A stretch of 64,000 nucleotides of DNA from Anisus vortex (Eukaryota > Mollusca > Gastropoda > Planorbidae): assembly GCA_949126835.1 (NCBI GenBank), contig OX421507.1, positions 27,230,822-27,294,821 of the forward strand, in the 5' to 3' direction. Below the pieces are notes generated by a model, which made no database searches, had not been told where the DNA came from, and worked only from the letters and a program-made list of their open reading frames with translations. A program made the translations under genes and the position numbers. Each line of letters opens with the position of its first letter. Positions within the stretch are counted from its first letter, which is position 1. Positions 23,331-34,678 of this stretch are shown one piece after another.

Positions 23331-23775
23331 ATCTAGAAACACTAGAGGACAGATAAGCAAAGAATAAAGTAGTTGCTCCTTCTATAAAGAAGATCATTGC
23401 GTCCTACGCTGTTCTGTGGGCTGAGTCTAGTCTTGCATTTTATTAGTATTTAAATTATGTTAAATTACTGGTTTTACTGGTTTGTTCAGGCAACCCATTC
23501 CATTCCCGAATGCCACTCGGGAAGAAAGAGTTTATATGCTTTTGTTCTCGCATAATTAAGGGAAAAGGAAAGTGTCTTTGTCTTTATGTTTATCTGAGCA
23601 TTGTAACAAATTGTTATTGTGTTGTATTTCTAAATTAGTAATCATGTATTATTAGTATTTTTCTCTTTGCCCTTCTGTCCTCTAATGTTTCTAGGCTTAG
23701 TGATTTGACTATTGGCGTTACTATTGTCCATTGTGAATATTCGCTAGTAATGATGTTAAGTTAACATCCTCCCGG
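23331..23775 (-). mobile_element. Two abutting pieces of the jockey/CR1-like LINE
   Basis: Positions 23331-23372 read in plus orientation (CTAGAAACACTAGAGGACAG onward). From about 23373 the sequence is the minus-strand 3' UTR and C-terminal RT region, with the AACCCATTCC and GAATGCCACTCGGGAAGAAA blocks on the plus strand. The plus piece lies on the 3' side of the minus piece, which is not the layout of a single twin-primed insertion, so two events are likelier. Confidence 0.8.
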
Positions 23776-24027
23776 AGTTTAAACCCTTATATCTGCAACA
23801 TTTGGGCAATAATCAATCTACATATTAGATCTATATTCAACAACATTTGCAGCTTGTCGATTTCAGTTGTAAAACAAACGAATATTATGGCTTTAACATA
23901 GTAATCTATTTGTTTAATTCTTTCAGAACTGAACAAAATGTGTAGATTTTGATTAAAGAAACAATGGTCTATACAAAGAGTGACTCCATAGATTAGACAG
24001 AAATAATGTGAAGTTTTCATTGTAGGC

Positions 24028-24029
<2 letters not shown>

Positions 24030-24075
<46 letters not shown>
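24030..24075. repeat. (TA)n microsatellite
   Basis: A pure TA run immediately before the Helitron-like element, whose own first bases are TATATAAAG. Confidence 0.9.
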
Positions 24076-24078
<3 letters not shown>

Positions 24079-24079
24079 C

Positions 24080-24508
24080 CTATATATAAAGTAGACCTTG
24101 TGTATGGTTTCCGATCCCAATTGGTTTATTTAGAGACACGTGACCTTATTGACTCATATTTTACTTTTGTCTCCCTAGCTGAGTGGTTAGGGTATCCAGC
24201 TGCCATGCCGGCGACCTGGGTTCGATTCCCCTCTGATACCTTTCGTTTTCCTTTCTACTTAAAAAAAATTCCCTTAATATTACTTTTTTTAAAAAAAAAG
24301 ATTGTCAAGAATTTAATGACTTAGATCTAGTCTAGAGCTTTACTAAAATATTTTAAATTACTTTCCTAAATGTTTTTAATAGTTTTAAAATGATTAGATA
24401 TAGATTATATCTTTCAGTTCATTGTAGTTTATGAAATTTTTATCTGTAGCTTATACAGGCCTATTTAATTTTCCCCCGGGCAACGCCGGGCAATTTAGCT
24501 TGTATCAT
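24080..24508 (+). mobile_element. Helitron-like element with tRNA-like promoter, copy 2
   Basis: It starts TATATATAAAGTAGACCTTG. The tRNA-like block has CTAGCTGAGTGGTTAGGGTA (A box) and GGTTCGATTCC (B box) at about 24174-24233. The 3' end is CCCCCGGGCAACGCCGGGCA followed by ATTTAGCTTGT. The tRNA-like part starts about 90 bases inside the element, unlike a normal SINE, where it forms the 5' end. Confidence 0.55.
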
Positions 24509-24769
24509 ATAATGATAGAGCTACTTCGAGTCAATTAAAATTACTTAGTATTCTGTAGGCCTACCAAGCCATACGTCCGTGGTTTGACAAGCTTCGCTTA
24601 CACGTCTCGCTACTTGTGTTCTGTGTCAACAGCTCACTCAACCGAGACGAGGTGTAGTTCAAAACTTGACGTAGACTGCATTTTTTCTTTCTTTCGTTGT
24701 GTTATGTAACAGGTGACCTAATAAGTTCTATGTCAGTTCGTGCTGCGGAAGGCATATGAGTTTTGTCTG

Positions 24770-25110
24770 CCTGTCTAGCTGTCTGTCTGTCAGTCTGTCT
24801 GTCTGCTTATTTATCTTTTTTTCTTTGTATCTTTGTATCTATTTATCTATTCATCTATTCATCTATTTATCTATTTATCTAGTTATCTAGTTAACTAGTT
24901 ATCTAGTTATCTATTTATCTGTCTATATGTCAATCATCTAACTGTCTAGCTGTCTGTCTGTCTGTCAGCCAACTAGTTAAGCTATCTGTCAAGCTGTTTG
25001 TCTGGCTATTTGTTCAGATGTAGGCCTACGTCAGGCTGTCTCGCTAACTATCCGTATATCTGTCTGTCTGTCTTAGCGTCCCTTTACCTATACATCTTTC
25101 TGTCTGTTCG
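24770..25110. repeat. GTCT/ATCT simple repeats
   Basis: Degenerate CTGTCTGT and CTATTTAT arrays; no other content was recognised. Confidence 0.85.
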
Positions 25111-26389
25111 TTTCGATCTTCCTGTTTTTATCCTCCAGGCTACACGTAGGACGTAGACTATATTTGCCAGTCTATTTGTCTTTCATCGCGCACTTAGAAT
25201 TGAGTACCCCATCTGTCTGCATTTGTCCGATTCTCTTCTTGCCTTTGCTTCTGTTCCATGGTCATTCGCTCCTAGATGGTAGGCTCATGTGCATGCTATA
25301 ATCAATCATCCACCTTCAATCAACCATCCCTCAGAACAATCATGTTTTAACTAACTCTTTCTCTTTTTTTCTCTTTTTTTTCTCCCTTTCTCTCTTTCTA
25401 GAGAAACGCCTCCTCTATCTCTATTTATCTGTTAGCCAATGAAATGCCATTGTTCAGTCTCTCCGTGTCATCGTTTTGCCTTTCGGTTCTCTTATTGAGC
25501 AGTGTTCCAGTGTTCCCATATGATACGCCCATACACTATCAGTATCAGTTTAAATGTTAAATGGTTGAAAGCATTTTGTTCAAGTTTCTACGTGATATTT
25601 TTAATTCACATGTATCTCTACTTTTCTCACTCCATCTCTTCTTACCTCACTTTCCCATCCCTCCCCCTCTCTCTCTCTTCCTCTCCCCCTCACTCCCCTG
25701 ACTATTTCTCTCTCTTCCTCACTCTTTCTCTTGCCACGTTTCTCCCCTCATTAACATCTCTCTTTCTCCCTGCATACCTCTTTCTCCCCCCACTTCTCTG
25801 GGCATCTCTCGTTCTCCCTCTTTCCCCCTCTTTCTCTTTCTCCCCCTCACTCCCATCTCTCATTCTCTCTGCCTCCCCCCTTTCTCTCTCTCTCTCACTA
25901 TCTTTCCCTCCCCCTCCCCATCTTTCCCTCTCTATAATTTGTGTCGTTGTTTTTTTTTTTTTAAAACCGATACAAGCAAAGGTCAGGTACCTTTCCGAAT
26001 TCGACCATAAAATAAGAAGCCATTAGAAAACGTTTCGATGTTGGTGAAATAGGTCACGCTCTGTATAGATAACTAAGAACTGGGGGCGCCGTAAAGGAAT
26101 GCTACAGACGCCCCCAGACACGACGGGTCTCCTTTCACTTTACTTTCAGAGTGTCCCATAAAACTGTCCAGGGCAAATGGACGTTACTGAGATTGATAGC
26201 CAGGGTGTGTGTGTGTGGGGGGGGGGGGCGCTAGGGCTGTAAAATGCGTCAATATTAATAAAGCATAAAATATGTCAAAGACATTCTGGAAATGAGTGAA
26301 TAGCCTACCACATCTTTATATAATGTCACTTTTTTTATCTTGTATAGTTTTATGCTATATCTTTATTTTTCTTTTTGTCTCTATGTCAC
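25111..26389. other. No gene seen; long CT-rich tract at 25620-25940
   Basis: The open frame at 25502-26026 is mostly Ser/Leu/Pro encoded by CTCTCCCC low-complexity DNA. A small hairpin lies at about 26079-26118 (CTGGGGGCG ... CGCCCCCAG). Confidence 0.6.
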
Positions 26390-27375
26390 TCGCTGTCTCT
26401 CTGTCTCTGTCTCCCTGTCTCTGTCTCCCTGTCTCTGTCTCCCTGTCTGTCTCCCTGTCTCTGTCTCCCTGTCTCCCTGTCTCTGTCTCCCTGTCTCTGT
26501 CTCCCTGTCTCTGTCTCCCTGTCTCTGTCTCCCTGTCTTCCTGTCTCTGTCTCCCTGTCTCTGCCTCTCTTTCTCTGCCTCTCTTTCTCTGCCTCACTGT
26601 CTCTGTTTCCCTGTCTCTGTCTCCCTGTCTCTGTCTCCCTGTCTCTGTCTCCCTGTCTCTGTCTCCCTGTCTCTGTCTCACTGTCTCTGTCTCCCTGTCT
26701 CTGTCTCCCTGTCTCTGTCTCCCTGTCTCTGTCTCCCTGTCTCTGTCTCCCTGTCTCTGTTCCCATGTCTCTGCCTCCCTGCCTCTGTTTCCCTGTCTCT
26801 GTCTCCCTGTCTCTGTCTCCATGTCTCTGTCTCCATGTCTCTGTCTCTCTGTCTCCCTGTCTCTGTATCACTGTCTCTGTCTCTCTGTCTCCCTGTCTCT
26901 GTATCACTGTCTCTGTCTCACTGTCTCTGTCTCTCTGTCTCCCTGTCTCTGTCTCCCTGTCTCTGTCTCCCTGTCTCTCTGTCTCCCTGTCTCTGTCTCC
27001 ATGTCTCTGTCTCCCTGTCTGTCTCCCTGTCTCTGTCTCCCTGTCTCTGTCTCCCTGTCTCTGTCTCCCTGTCTCTGTCTCCCTGTCTCTGTCTCCCTGT
27101 CTCTGTCTCCATGTCTCTGTCTCCCTGTCTCTGTCTCCCTGTCTCTGTCTCCCTGTCTCTGTCTCCCTGTCTCTGTCTCCCTGTCTCTGTCTCCCCGTCG
27201 CTGTCTCCCTGTCTCTGTCTGCCTGTCTCTGCCTCCCTGTCTCCCTGTCTCTGTCTCCCTGTCTCTGTCTCCCTGTCTCTGTCTCCCTGTCTCTGTCTCC
27301 CTGTCTCTGTCTCCCTGTTTCTGTCTCTCTGTCTCTGTCTCCCTGTCCGTCTCTTTGTTTCTCTCTCTCTCTCTC
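26390..27375. repeat. 14-bp CTGTCTCTGTCTCC minisatellite, about 70 copies
   Basis: Nearly 1 kb of CTGTCTCTGTCTCC with occasional one-base changes and short units. All three plus frames and several minus frames remain open for hundreds of codons because neither the unit nor its variants form stops. The predicted Ser/Leu/Cys/Val-rich or Arg/Asp/Glu/Thr/Gly/Gln-rich polypeptides are artefacts. Confidence 0.95.
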
Positions 27376-27439
27376 GCTGACTTTTCTGTCTCAATGTATC
27401 ACCCAGCTTCTCTGTCTCTCTGACCCTGTCTGTCTCACG

Positions 27440-27717
27440 ACATGGGACACGGTATCCGTCGGGCAGCGCGTTCGACTGGAGATCTGAAGGTCCTGGGTTC
27501 GAATCCAGGTGGAGGCTAGGATTTATTTTCCAGGACTTGAGGGTGTCCCTGAGTCTACCCACCTCTGATGGGTACCTGACATTAGTTGATGTTAAGTAAA
27601 GGCGGCTGTGTATTGTGCTGGCCACGCATCCCCTAGTATGCCGTGGCCACAGAAACTGGTGAACGCTGCTTCACCAGCCATGTGATCAGTTTGGGCCGAA
27701 GGGTACTTTACTTACTA
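27440..27717 (+). mobile_element. SINE family S, near full length
   Basis: The tRNA-like head includes GCAGCGCGTTCGACTGGAG and the B box GGGTTCGAATCC (about 27495-27506). The body has CCACCTCTGATGGGTACCTG and AAGTAAAGGCGGCTGTGTAT, and the tail has GTGAACGCTGCTTCACCAGC and GGGTACTTTACTTAC. It directly abuts a left-truncated hAT element. Confidence 0.9.
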
Positions 27718-27718
27718 G

Positions 27719-27879
27719 CGAATTTCAATGGCACGCAGAAAATCCCCGGAAATGCAATTCAAGTTTTTTATACAAGAAATTGATTGGGGGCGCATGTTGA
27801 CTTTTAGAATGTTGACACGCTGAATTAATTTAAAAAAATATTCTTTGGCACACTTTTATCAAAAGGTCGTCGACCCCTG
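27719..27879 (+). mobile_element. hAT element, GGCACG family, left-truncated
   Basis: It begins abruptly in AATTTCAATGGCACGCAG, an interior block of the complete copies, and runs to the right end AGGTCGTCGACCCCTG. The missing left part coincides with the SINE junction. Confidence 0.8.
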
Positions 27880-28316
27880 CCATAGATCATACAAATCCGA
27901 ATGCATTGCCTTCCTTTCTCTCGCATACCCTCAAGCTAAACAATGGATGTTGCTATCTACAAAACCAATCTCCATATTTTAGTCAACTTTACATTTCATT
28001 TATTGGTGGTGTTAAACAAAATATTGATTTAATAACAAGCAAAAAAGAGATCAGTGTTAGTGTTAAAAATAAATATATTGTAGTGCAATTTTAAATCTGA
28101 CCGTTACAATAACATTCTTATAGATAAGTAGGTCAAACATTTTTTTTCCAATTGGATATTCCCGATATACTTTAGAGATAGATTCACATTGAACCATGGA
28201 TCTATGCATCTATCCCACAGTTGGTCATATGGTTGGATCGAATTAGGTCAAAACTTGATTGTATATAATCTAGTGGATATTTCTCAAATTTCGTAAAGTT
28301 TTGGTTTAACTCTCTA
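27880..28316. other. No gene seen
   Basis: AT-rich unique sequence. The 62-codon frame at 27906-28094 has no recognisable motif or exon context. Confidence 0.45.
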
Positions 28317-28430
28317 CAGCCCAGCGAGCACACCACGTCGTACCGACGGGCGAAAAACGTGTTTTCCACCTGTTTTCGTTGTTTCAACGTCTTTTCTCCG
28401 TCGATACGACGTGGTGTGCCCGCTGTGTGC
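28317..28430. mobile_element. Palindromic MITE, family M, copy 4
   Basis: CAGCCCAGCGAGCACACCAC at the left pairs with GTGGTGTGCCCGCTGTGTGC at the right. TA lies directly outside both tips (TA-CAGC and GTGC-TA), the best evidence in the window for a TA target duplication in this family. Confidence 0.9.
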
Positions 28431-28519
28431 TAATACCTGATACCAGAGCAAGAAAGCAAAATCACCAGTTTGCAAATAGATGAAATTTAAAGTTCAAAGG
28501 TCAGATTACCAAGCGAGCC

Positions 28520-28772
28520 CATCGCGCACGGTGGCGGTCAGCGCGTTCGACTGGCGTTCCGAAGGTTTTGGGTTCGAATCCTGGTGAAGACTAGGATATG
28601 TGTATCCCAGGACTGGAGGGTGTCCCTGTGGCTACCCGGCTCTGATGAATACCAGACCGTAGTTGGGGTAAAGTAAAGGCGGCTGGGCATTGTGCTGACC
28701 AAAGAAACTGGTGAACGCTGCTTCACCGGCCTGATGATCAACTTCGGTCCGAAGGGTACTTTACTTACTACC
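28520..28772 (+). mobile_element. SINE family S, near full length
   Basis: The head has GGTCAGCGCGTTCGACTGGC and GGGTTCGAATCC. The body has CCCGGCTCTGATGAATACC and GGGGTAAAGTAAAGGCGGCT, and the tail has GTGAACGCTGCTTCACCGGC, GGTCCGAAGGGTACTTTACT. Confidence 0.9.
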
Positions 28773-29832
28773 AAGCGAGCCTGATTAGAGCTACATCCCT
28801 CGATTGTATACACCACTAGCAGATATGTCCCCGGTTCTCCAAACCAGCTAAAATTAATTTTTAAACACACTGTACTACAAAGTTTATAATTCGTATACGA
28901 CACGAATTTAAACATGAATGAAAATTTTCCTCTTCATTCACAAATTAAAAGCGCAAAGTTTGATGACGTCATGCAAAATAATCTCAGCGCATCCTTTTTC
29001 TTTTGTCTAATTTTGTGAGGACAAATTATAAAAAATTGAACCGGCATTTTCAACGTAAAACCAAAGTTGTCTTTTTATTCCCGTTTTTTTTATAGTATAA
29101 TGTTTATAAAATGTTGGGAAATTCAAATCTGTTATACGTAACTGATAGGCCATATTATATGTGATAAAACCGTTATGTAAACAGTTTAAGAAGTAGAATT
29201 ATAAATAACCGTTTCACGTAATAACGAAAAAAGTTAGGGAAATGCTCCTTTGTTGTTTAGGCTATGTTTACAGACCTAAGTAGGTCATACCTTTGTTTTT
29301 ATTCTTATTCATGTCTTCGATAATTCCGATACGCTCTAAAAATAATCTAATCCGAGTACCTTAGTCTACCTGCGAGTTAATCTACACGCTTGCTCTTTTA
29401 TTGGTCTTCAAGCGATCAAAGCGAATGGTCCGAACTATGGACGCGTCTATTTACTTTTCTCTCCCCCCCCCCCCTCTCCGTACCTAATAAATTGCAGCCA
29501 TGGATTGGAGGGTGATAATCTGTCGTGGTTTTGACCCCTGAACTTTATAAGGTCGTGGCTAAAGACACCGGCAAACCTTGATTAAGGTGTCGAGGAGGTC
29601 ACGTACGGGTTGAAAGACCTCAGGGTTCATAAGGTAAGGTTTGGCAAAGTTTGGGGGAACCTGATTTAAGCAAGATTTGGGAAATTTTGTCAATGTCAAT
29701 AAAATGGACCAATTGTGTAAAAAAGAGTTGAAAAATCTTTCATAAAACCCATTTCAAGTTTGTTTTCTTAAATAAGTATTTACTAAAACATCATTTAGCA
29801 TTTTTAAAATTTAGACTACCTATATGCACAGG
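28773..29832. other. No gene seen
   Basis: Unique-looking AT-rich sequence with a poly-C run at about 29463-29473. No exon or repeat end was recognised. Confidence 0.45.
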
Positions 29833-30001
29833 GCCTAGCGGCTGCGCGTTCGACTGGCGATCCGAAGGTTCCGGGTTCGAATCCTGATGCAGGCTAGGTT
29901 TCTTTTCCCGGGACTTGAGGGTGTCCTGCTGGCCACACACCCCCTAGTATGCCGTGGCCTCAGCCACGGATCAGTTTGGTCCGAAAGGTACTTTACTTTT
30001 T
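29833..30001 (+). mobile_element. SINE family S with internal deletion
   Basis: The head (GCTGCGCGTTCGACTGGCGA, GGGTTCGAATCC) joins, after GACTTGAGGGTGTCC, directly to TGCTGGCCACACACC, so the middle of the body is missing. The tail TGGTCCGAAAGGTACTTTAC is present. Confidence 0.85.
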
Positions 30002-30088
30002 ATACTCTGCCAGTTAACATTAAGAAAAATCACACATGGAGGTGCTCGTGTTGTAAAATTGTTTGTGTAAAGTTCAGTGAAATTTTAA

Positions 30089-30272
30089 AGAAGCGCGTTC
30101 GATCAGAGAACAGAAGATCCCAGGTCTGTAGGGCGTCCCTGACATTCTTTGAGAAAAAGTAAAAGTGGCTGGGCATTGTGCAGGCCCCACAATTCTTTAG
30201 TATACCATGGCAACGAGAACGCGTGAACGCTGCTTCACGGGCCCTATGGATCAATCACAAATAGGGTAGTAA
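30089..30272 (+). mobile_element. SINE family S, diverged
   Basis: AAGCGCGTTCGATCAGAGAA, AAAGTAAAAGTGGCTGGGCA and GTGAACGCTGCTTCACGGGC identify the family. The B box is damaged. It lies about 90 bases after another copy in the same orientation. Confidence 0.8.
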
Positions 30273-30672
30273 TCGGCACGGTACCCCCCCCCCCCTTTGG
30301 CTTTTGTTTTCATATACGTTTTTTTCTTTATTAAATACCTCTGCCCACCTTTTATATTAAAACATTATTAACAATAAAATAAAAAAATTTAAACAATATA
30401 CAAATAATTTTAAGTTACTGCGCGCGGTCGATGCAGATAACGTAAGATTGTGTGGGTATGTTTCCGCTACTGCGTATTTGTGGGTGCTCGCGATTCTTGA
30501 CAAAGGCTGAACAACCATTTAGAAATGGAAATGAGAAAAAAATATGAACAAAAGATTTCACATTTATTCACTGATAACTGATAACTTATATGCGTGTTGT
30601 CTGTGTTCTGTATACTGTGAATAACAACAAATGCAACATTTTTGCTACACACTTAAAGCATTCCACACTTTC

Positions 30673-30677
<5 letters not shown>

Positions 30678-30731
<54 letters not shown>
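30678..30731. repeat. (CT)n microsatellite
   Basis: A pure CT run of about 27 units. Confidence 0.95.
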
Positions 30732-30735
<4 letters not shown>

Positions 30736-31081
30736 CTCTTACATAACTTTCATATCTACCTACTATTCTCAAGTTATACTATAAGTATTTAACATTAATT
30801 GTATTCTGTCATAAAATATAGCATAGGCTTACATACACACATATATAGGCCCCCTATAACTTAATAATATAAAGTCACATTTTTGTTTACCGCCCGTTTA
30901 CTTTTTTAAAAAAAATGAATCACGAAGAAAGTGAAGCACGAAGAAGACACAGAGAAAAAATTACCCAGGTAGTAATACGAATAAAATGGAATTCTGTCGA
31001 AGTACAACAAGAACATTGGAAAAGATCTAGCTATAGGTTTATTTAAACCTAGAAACACAGCGTCGGGACATCTATAGTAGG

Positions 31082-31562
31082 CCTATATATAAAAAGTTAT
31101 GTGTGTGTGTTTAACCAATGAAATTGGTTTATTTAAAGACCCGTGACCTTATTGCAATTGGACTTAGCTTTGTGTCCTCGCTAGCTGTGTGTATAACGTA
31201 TCGGACCCCGGTTCGATACTCTAGTTAGTCTATACCTTTTTTTTTTCTATAAAAAAATTACTTCAGTTAATATTACTTTAAAATAATGTGTAAATCCACT
31301 GGCAACACCGGGTAATTTAGCTCTTCGTTAAATTAAAAGAGTTGCCTGTTTTTAACCCGAATACCATATTTATTTTAAATTACTTTCCTAAATGTCTTCA
31401 GTAAAAAATATTAATAATTTTTAATTATTACATCTATAGCTTTATCTTTATATATAGGCCTATTATTATTCATTTTATTTTTATTAATTTGTTTTTTTTC
31501 TGCAACTATTACAGGCGTGTTTTATTTTCCCCCAGGCAACGCCGGGGAATTGAGCTTGTATG
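31082..31562 (+). mobile_element. Helitron-like element with tRNA-like promoter, copy 3
   Basis: It starts near CCTATATATAAAAAGTTATG, has a damaged tRNA-like block (TCGCTAGCTGTGTG, CGGTTCGATACTC, about 31178-31220) and ends CCCCCAGGCAACGCCGGGGA then ATTGAGCTTGTA. TTAATATTACTT in the body is shared with copy 2. Confidence 0.55.
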
Positions 31563-32104
31563 ATTTAAAATATATTTGAAAGAAATGGCGACTCTTCTCC
31601 AAAATAGAATTCTTTCCTTTTTTTAAATCTTTTCAATGTTTTACTCAACTGACGGACGGTTCTACCATTGTGTTTTATTGGTCAATTTACACAAAGCACT
31701 TATTGACCTTAGTCCAGATATTGTAACAAGTCAGTAGACGGCACTGATTAGTGGTGTATAGCTATGATAAACGGTAGCAGATTATGATAGACAATGTTTT
31801 ATTGTACAATTTGATGCATTAAAAAAATAACATTTAAAAACAAAACGACCATGAGTTTGAGAATGACTGCCTGTAAGAAACAATGGGGGCCATAGAAGAG
31901 ATTCCTCCATCACAGAAAGACCACAGTTTGCCAAATGTTTATATATACGCGGGCTTAGAACTCTGGCAACGTTGCCGCCAAAAAAAATGAAGAAAAAACA
32001 AGTTAAACAACCCCAGCAGATGGTTTGATAAACATGCCCTAAGGTGACTTTAACTTTCTTGTGTCTCAGGACCTGGCGAATGAATGATTATGATGTTGTT
32101 TGGG

Positions 32105-32760
32105 CGTTTGTTTAGCTCCGTTAGCATAGTTTAGCTGTTAGAATAGTTTAGCTCCGTTAGCATAGTTTATCTGTTAGCCTAGTTTAGCTTCTTTAGCATA
32201 GTTTAGCTGTTAGCATAGTTTAGCTCCGTTAGCATAGTTTAGCTGTTAGCATAGTTTAGCTGTTAGCATAGTTTAGCTGTTAGCATAGTTTAGCTCCGTT
32301 AGCATAGATTAGCCGTTAGCACAGTTAAGCTCCGTTAGCATAGTTATGTGTTAGCCTAGTTTAGCTCCTTTAGCATAGTTTAGCTTCGTTAACATAGTTT
32401 AGCTGTTAGTATAGTTTAGCTCCGATAGCATAGTTTAGCTGTTTGTATAGTTTAGCTCCTTTAGCATAGTTTAGCTTCGTTAACATAGTTTAGCTGTTAG
32501 TATAGTTAAGCTCCGATAGCATAGTTTAGCTGTTTGTATAGTTTAGCTCCGTCAACATAGTTTAGCTGTTAGCATATTTTAGCTCCGTTAGCATATTAAC
32601 TCCGTTAGCATATTAACTCCGTTAGCATAGTTTAGCTCCGTCGTCACAATTTAGCTCCCTTAGCATAATCTTACTCCTTTTTCAAAATTTAGCATTCTTT
32701 TTGCAAAGTTTCTCTTTTTTTTAGCATAGTTTAGCTCCGTTTGTACAGTTCAGCCTCGAC
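32105..32760. repeat. 17/19-bp mixed satellite
   Basis: Two interleaved unit types, TAGCTCCGTTAGCATAGTT (19 bp) and TAGCTGTTAGCATAGTT (17 bp), alternate irregularly for about 650 bp and decay towards the right. Block duplications of several units are visible (compare about 32360-32450 with 32455-32545). Confidence 0.95.
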
Positions 32761-32989
32761 TGTACAAAAAGCTTCATTCAAATTGCATGGATTAAATGCG
32801 CCAGTGCATTTTGACAGCCTGTATGTTCCGATTTTATGTTCGAAGATTAATGTTTAAAACAAAGCTGGCTTTGTATTATCTTTTTTAATCTATAGTCTAA
32901 CAGAAAAAGTTGTTTACAAGAATTTTTTTTTTAGTTGGTATCAATTAGAATAAAGTCCTAAAGTAGCATTAAAATGTTGTAAAATCTGA

Positions 32990-33192
32990 CTGATTCCGTG
33001 GTTACGACATAAAAGCAGATTGTTTGGCCTGGACAATAGCCATCCGAGTTTACTTTTCCCCAACGCCAGTTACCCCTCAGAGCTGGATAAACTTTAAAAA
33101 AAAACAACTTCCAGTTCCTGTGGTAAAAAATTATTGCATTTAACCTAAATTCAAACGCGAGACTTTCAGAATGACGATCATAACGTCTAAGA
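32990..33192 (-). mobile_element. SINE family S, diverged
   Basis: The minus-strand reading recovers the order B-box region, CCAGCTCTGAGGGGTAACTG, GGGGAAAAGTAAAC and CCACGGAATC, all with substitutions and short gaps. This appears to be one of the oldest copies. Confidence 0.6.
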
Positions 33193-34576
33193 TAAAATTG
33201 ATATTTAGATGTAATGCCAGACTATATACTTAGCATTCCGAGCCAAGCTATGTATAGTTTAAGTCCAATGTACATGTCATAGGTCATAGTTACTTGCAAT
33301 TTATGTCCTACCTACAATCTAGGTCTTCGCTACTACAGTCATAGTTCATCGCTTCTTGTAGTAGGCCCTATATGTCGTATCTACAGCCAGGGCCGTATAC
33401 ATTTTGTAAGGGCCCTGTTCCCAAGAGGCAAATTTATGTGGGGGCCCCTCCTGGCCTAGCCCCTGCCTTGCGACATTGCTGTGTTTGCCTGCGTTTTGTG
33501 ATGTGTGGGAGCCCCAATTGTGTGGGAGGGGGCCCCGTTCCATGGAAAATGTGGATAATGCCTAAATACTTCTTTGTCTACAATGATAGGTCACAGCTAC
33601 TTGTAGTTTAACCCCGATTTAATGGCTCGTTAACTTGCTGGTAATCAAAGTTGTTAATAGCGGTGCCCCGTGTAAATAGTGTAGTCACGGTATAAGAACA
33701 TGCAAGAACATGTGGTGGATATACTAATGCATGCGTGTATTGAACTAAGCCTACATACTACAAATGCCACGGGGTTTCCAATAAGATTATTATGCGTGTG
33801 AAATCCACATGTAAGCTCTCTGTGTCTGACTGAATACTTACATACATAGGCCAGTGAAATGCCAACATTTCTCGTCAATGCACATAATTTATTGCTCTTT
33901 CCCGCCAATTCCCTCTCTCTTTCCTTCCTCTCCTATCTCTATCTCCCTCCTCTTTCTTTCTCTCTATCTCTCTGCACAGTTTACCTGCTCGTGCTGATCT
34001 TTGCCGAAAATAAACTTCCTCTCTTTAGTTCAGAAAACCGTAAACTATCACCCCCCCCACTCCCCTTCCACGACCTTCCTTTTCCGCCCCTTCTCTCGCA
34101 CACACCACTCCTCTTACTTCCCAGCAGACACACACAGGAGAGAGCGAGTTGCATTTTTTTTCTTTCAGTACTCACATTTCATTTTTCGTTGTTTTTTTAT
34201 TATTTAAAGCACTGCTCAAGATGACCCCCCCCTCCCCCCCCCCCCCCCAAAAAAAAAAAGTTGTATATATAGATTCTTGTTTTAAAGTGCTTTAGATGGA
34301 AGATTATGTGAAGGAAATAACTAAGACCTCTTTGGTCGATTCGGATGTTTTTTGCCTTCATTCCTTCATTCCTATAGTGCGTGTTCATTCCTATAGTGCG
34401 TGTTTTATGTGGTGGATATTTCCTTGTTCACGGAGACGGATGTGAAAGTTTTAAACACGCGCTTCTATGTAATGATAACATTCGACATCCGTAAGGATAA
34501 CCCGTGTTGTTATATATTTTTTTGTTTGCACATTCATTACTATAACTGTGTGCAATGCTGAAACTACCAGTTGCTT
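33193..34576. other. No gene seen; low-complexity tracts
   Basis: A GC-rich GGGCCC-containing patch at 33386-33545 may be an old DNA element. CT-rich tracts occupy 33910-34130, and a poly-C/poly-A block lies at 34225-34258. The 18-base word ATTCCTATAGTGCGTGTT is duplicated at about 34367-34404. Confidence 0.4.
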
Positions 34577-34678
34577 CCTAATGTGGTATAGCATATGTCT
34601 CTTAACGTGGTATTGCATATGTCTCTTAACGTGGTATTGCATATGTCTCTTAACGTGGTATTGCATATGTCTCTTAAG
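34577..34678. repeat. 24-bp tandem repeat, four copies
   Basis: The unit CTTAACGTGGTATTGCATAT plus GTCT; the first copy has two differences. Confidence 0.9.

Noticed and set aside
23331..23775. LINE 5' inversion by twin priming
   Set aside because: The oppositely oriented piece lies beyond the 3' end of the other piece, the wrong side for twin priming.
27480..27510. tRNA gene-like boxes (GGGTTCGAATCC), also at 19985, 28565, 29870, 35465, 42735, 39160 and 56130
   Set aside because: All are heads of dispersed SINEs with the same downstream body; none folds into a complete tRNA by eye.
26296..27625. Several open frames of 150-375 codons
   Set aside because: Low-complexity CTGTCTC repeat read in different frames; no unique sequence and no splice or start context.
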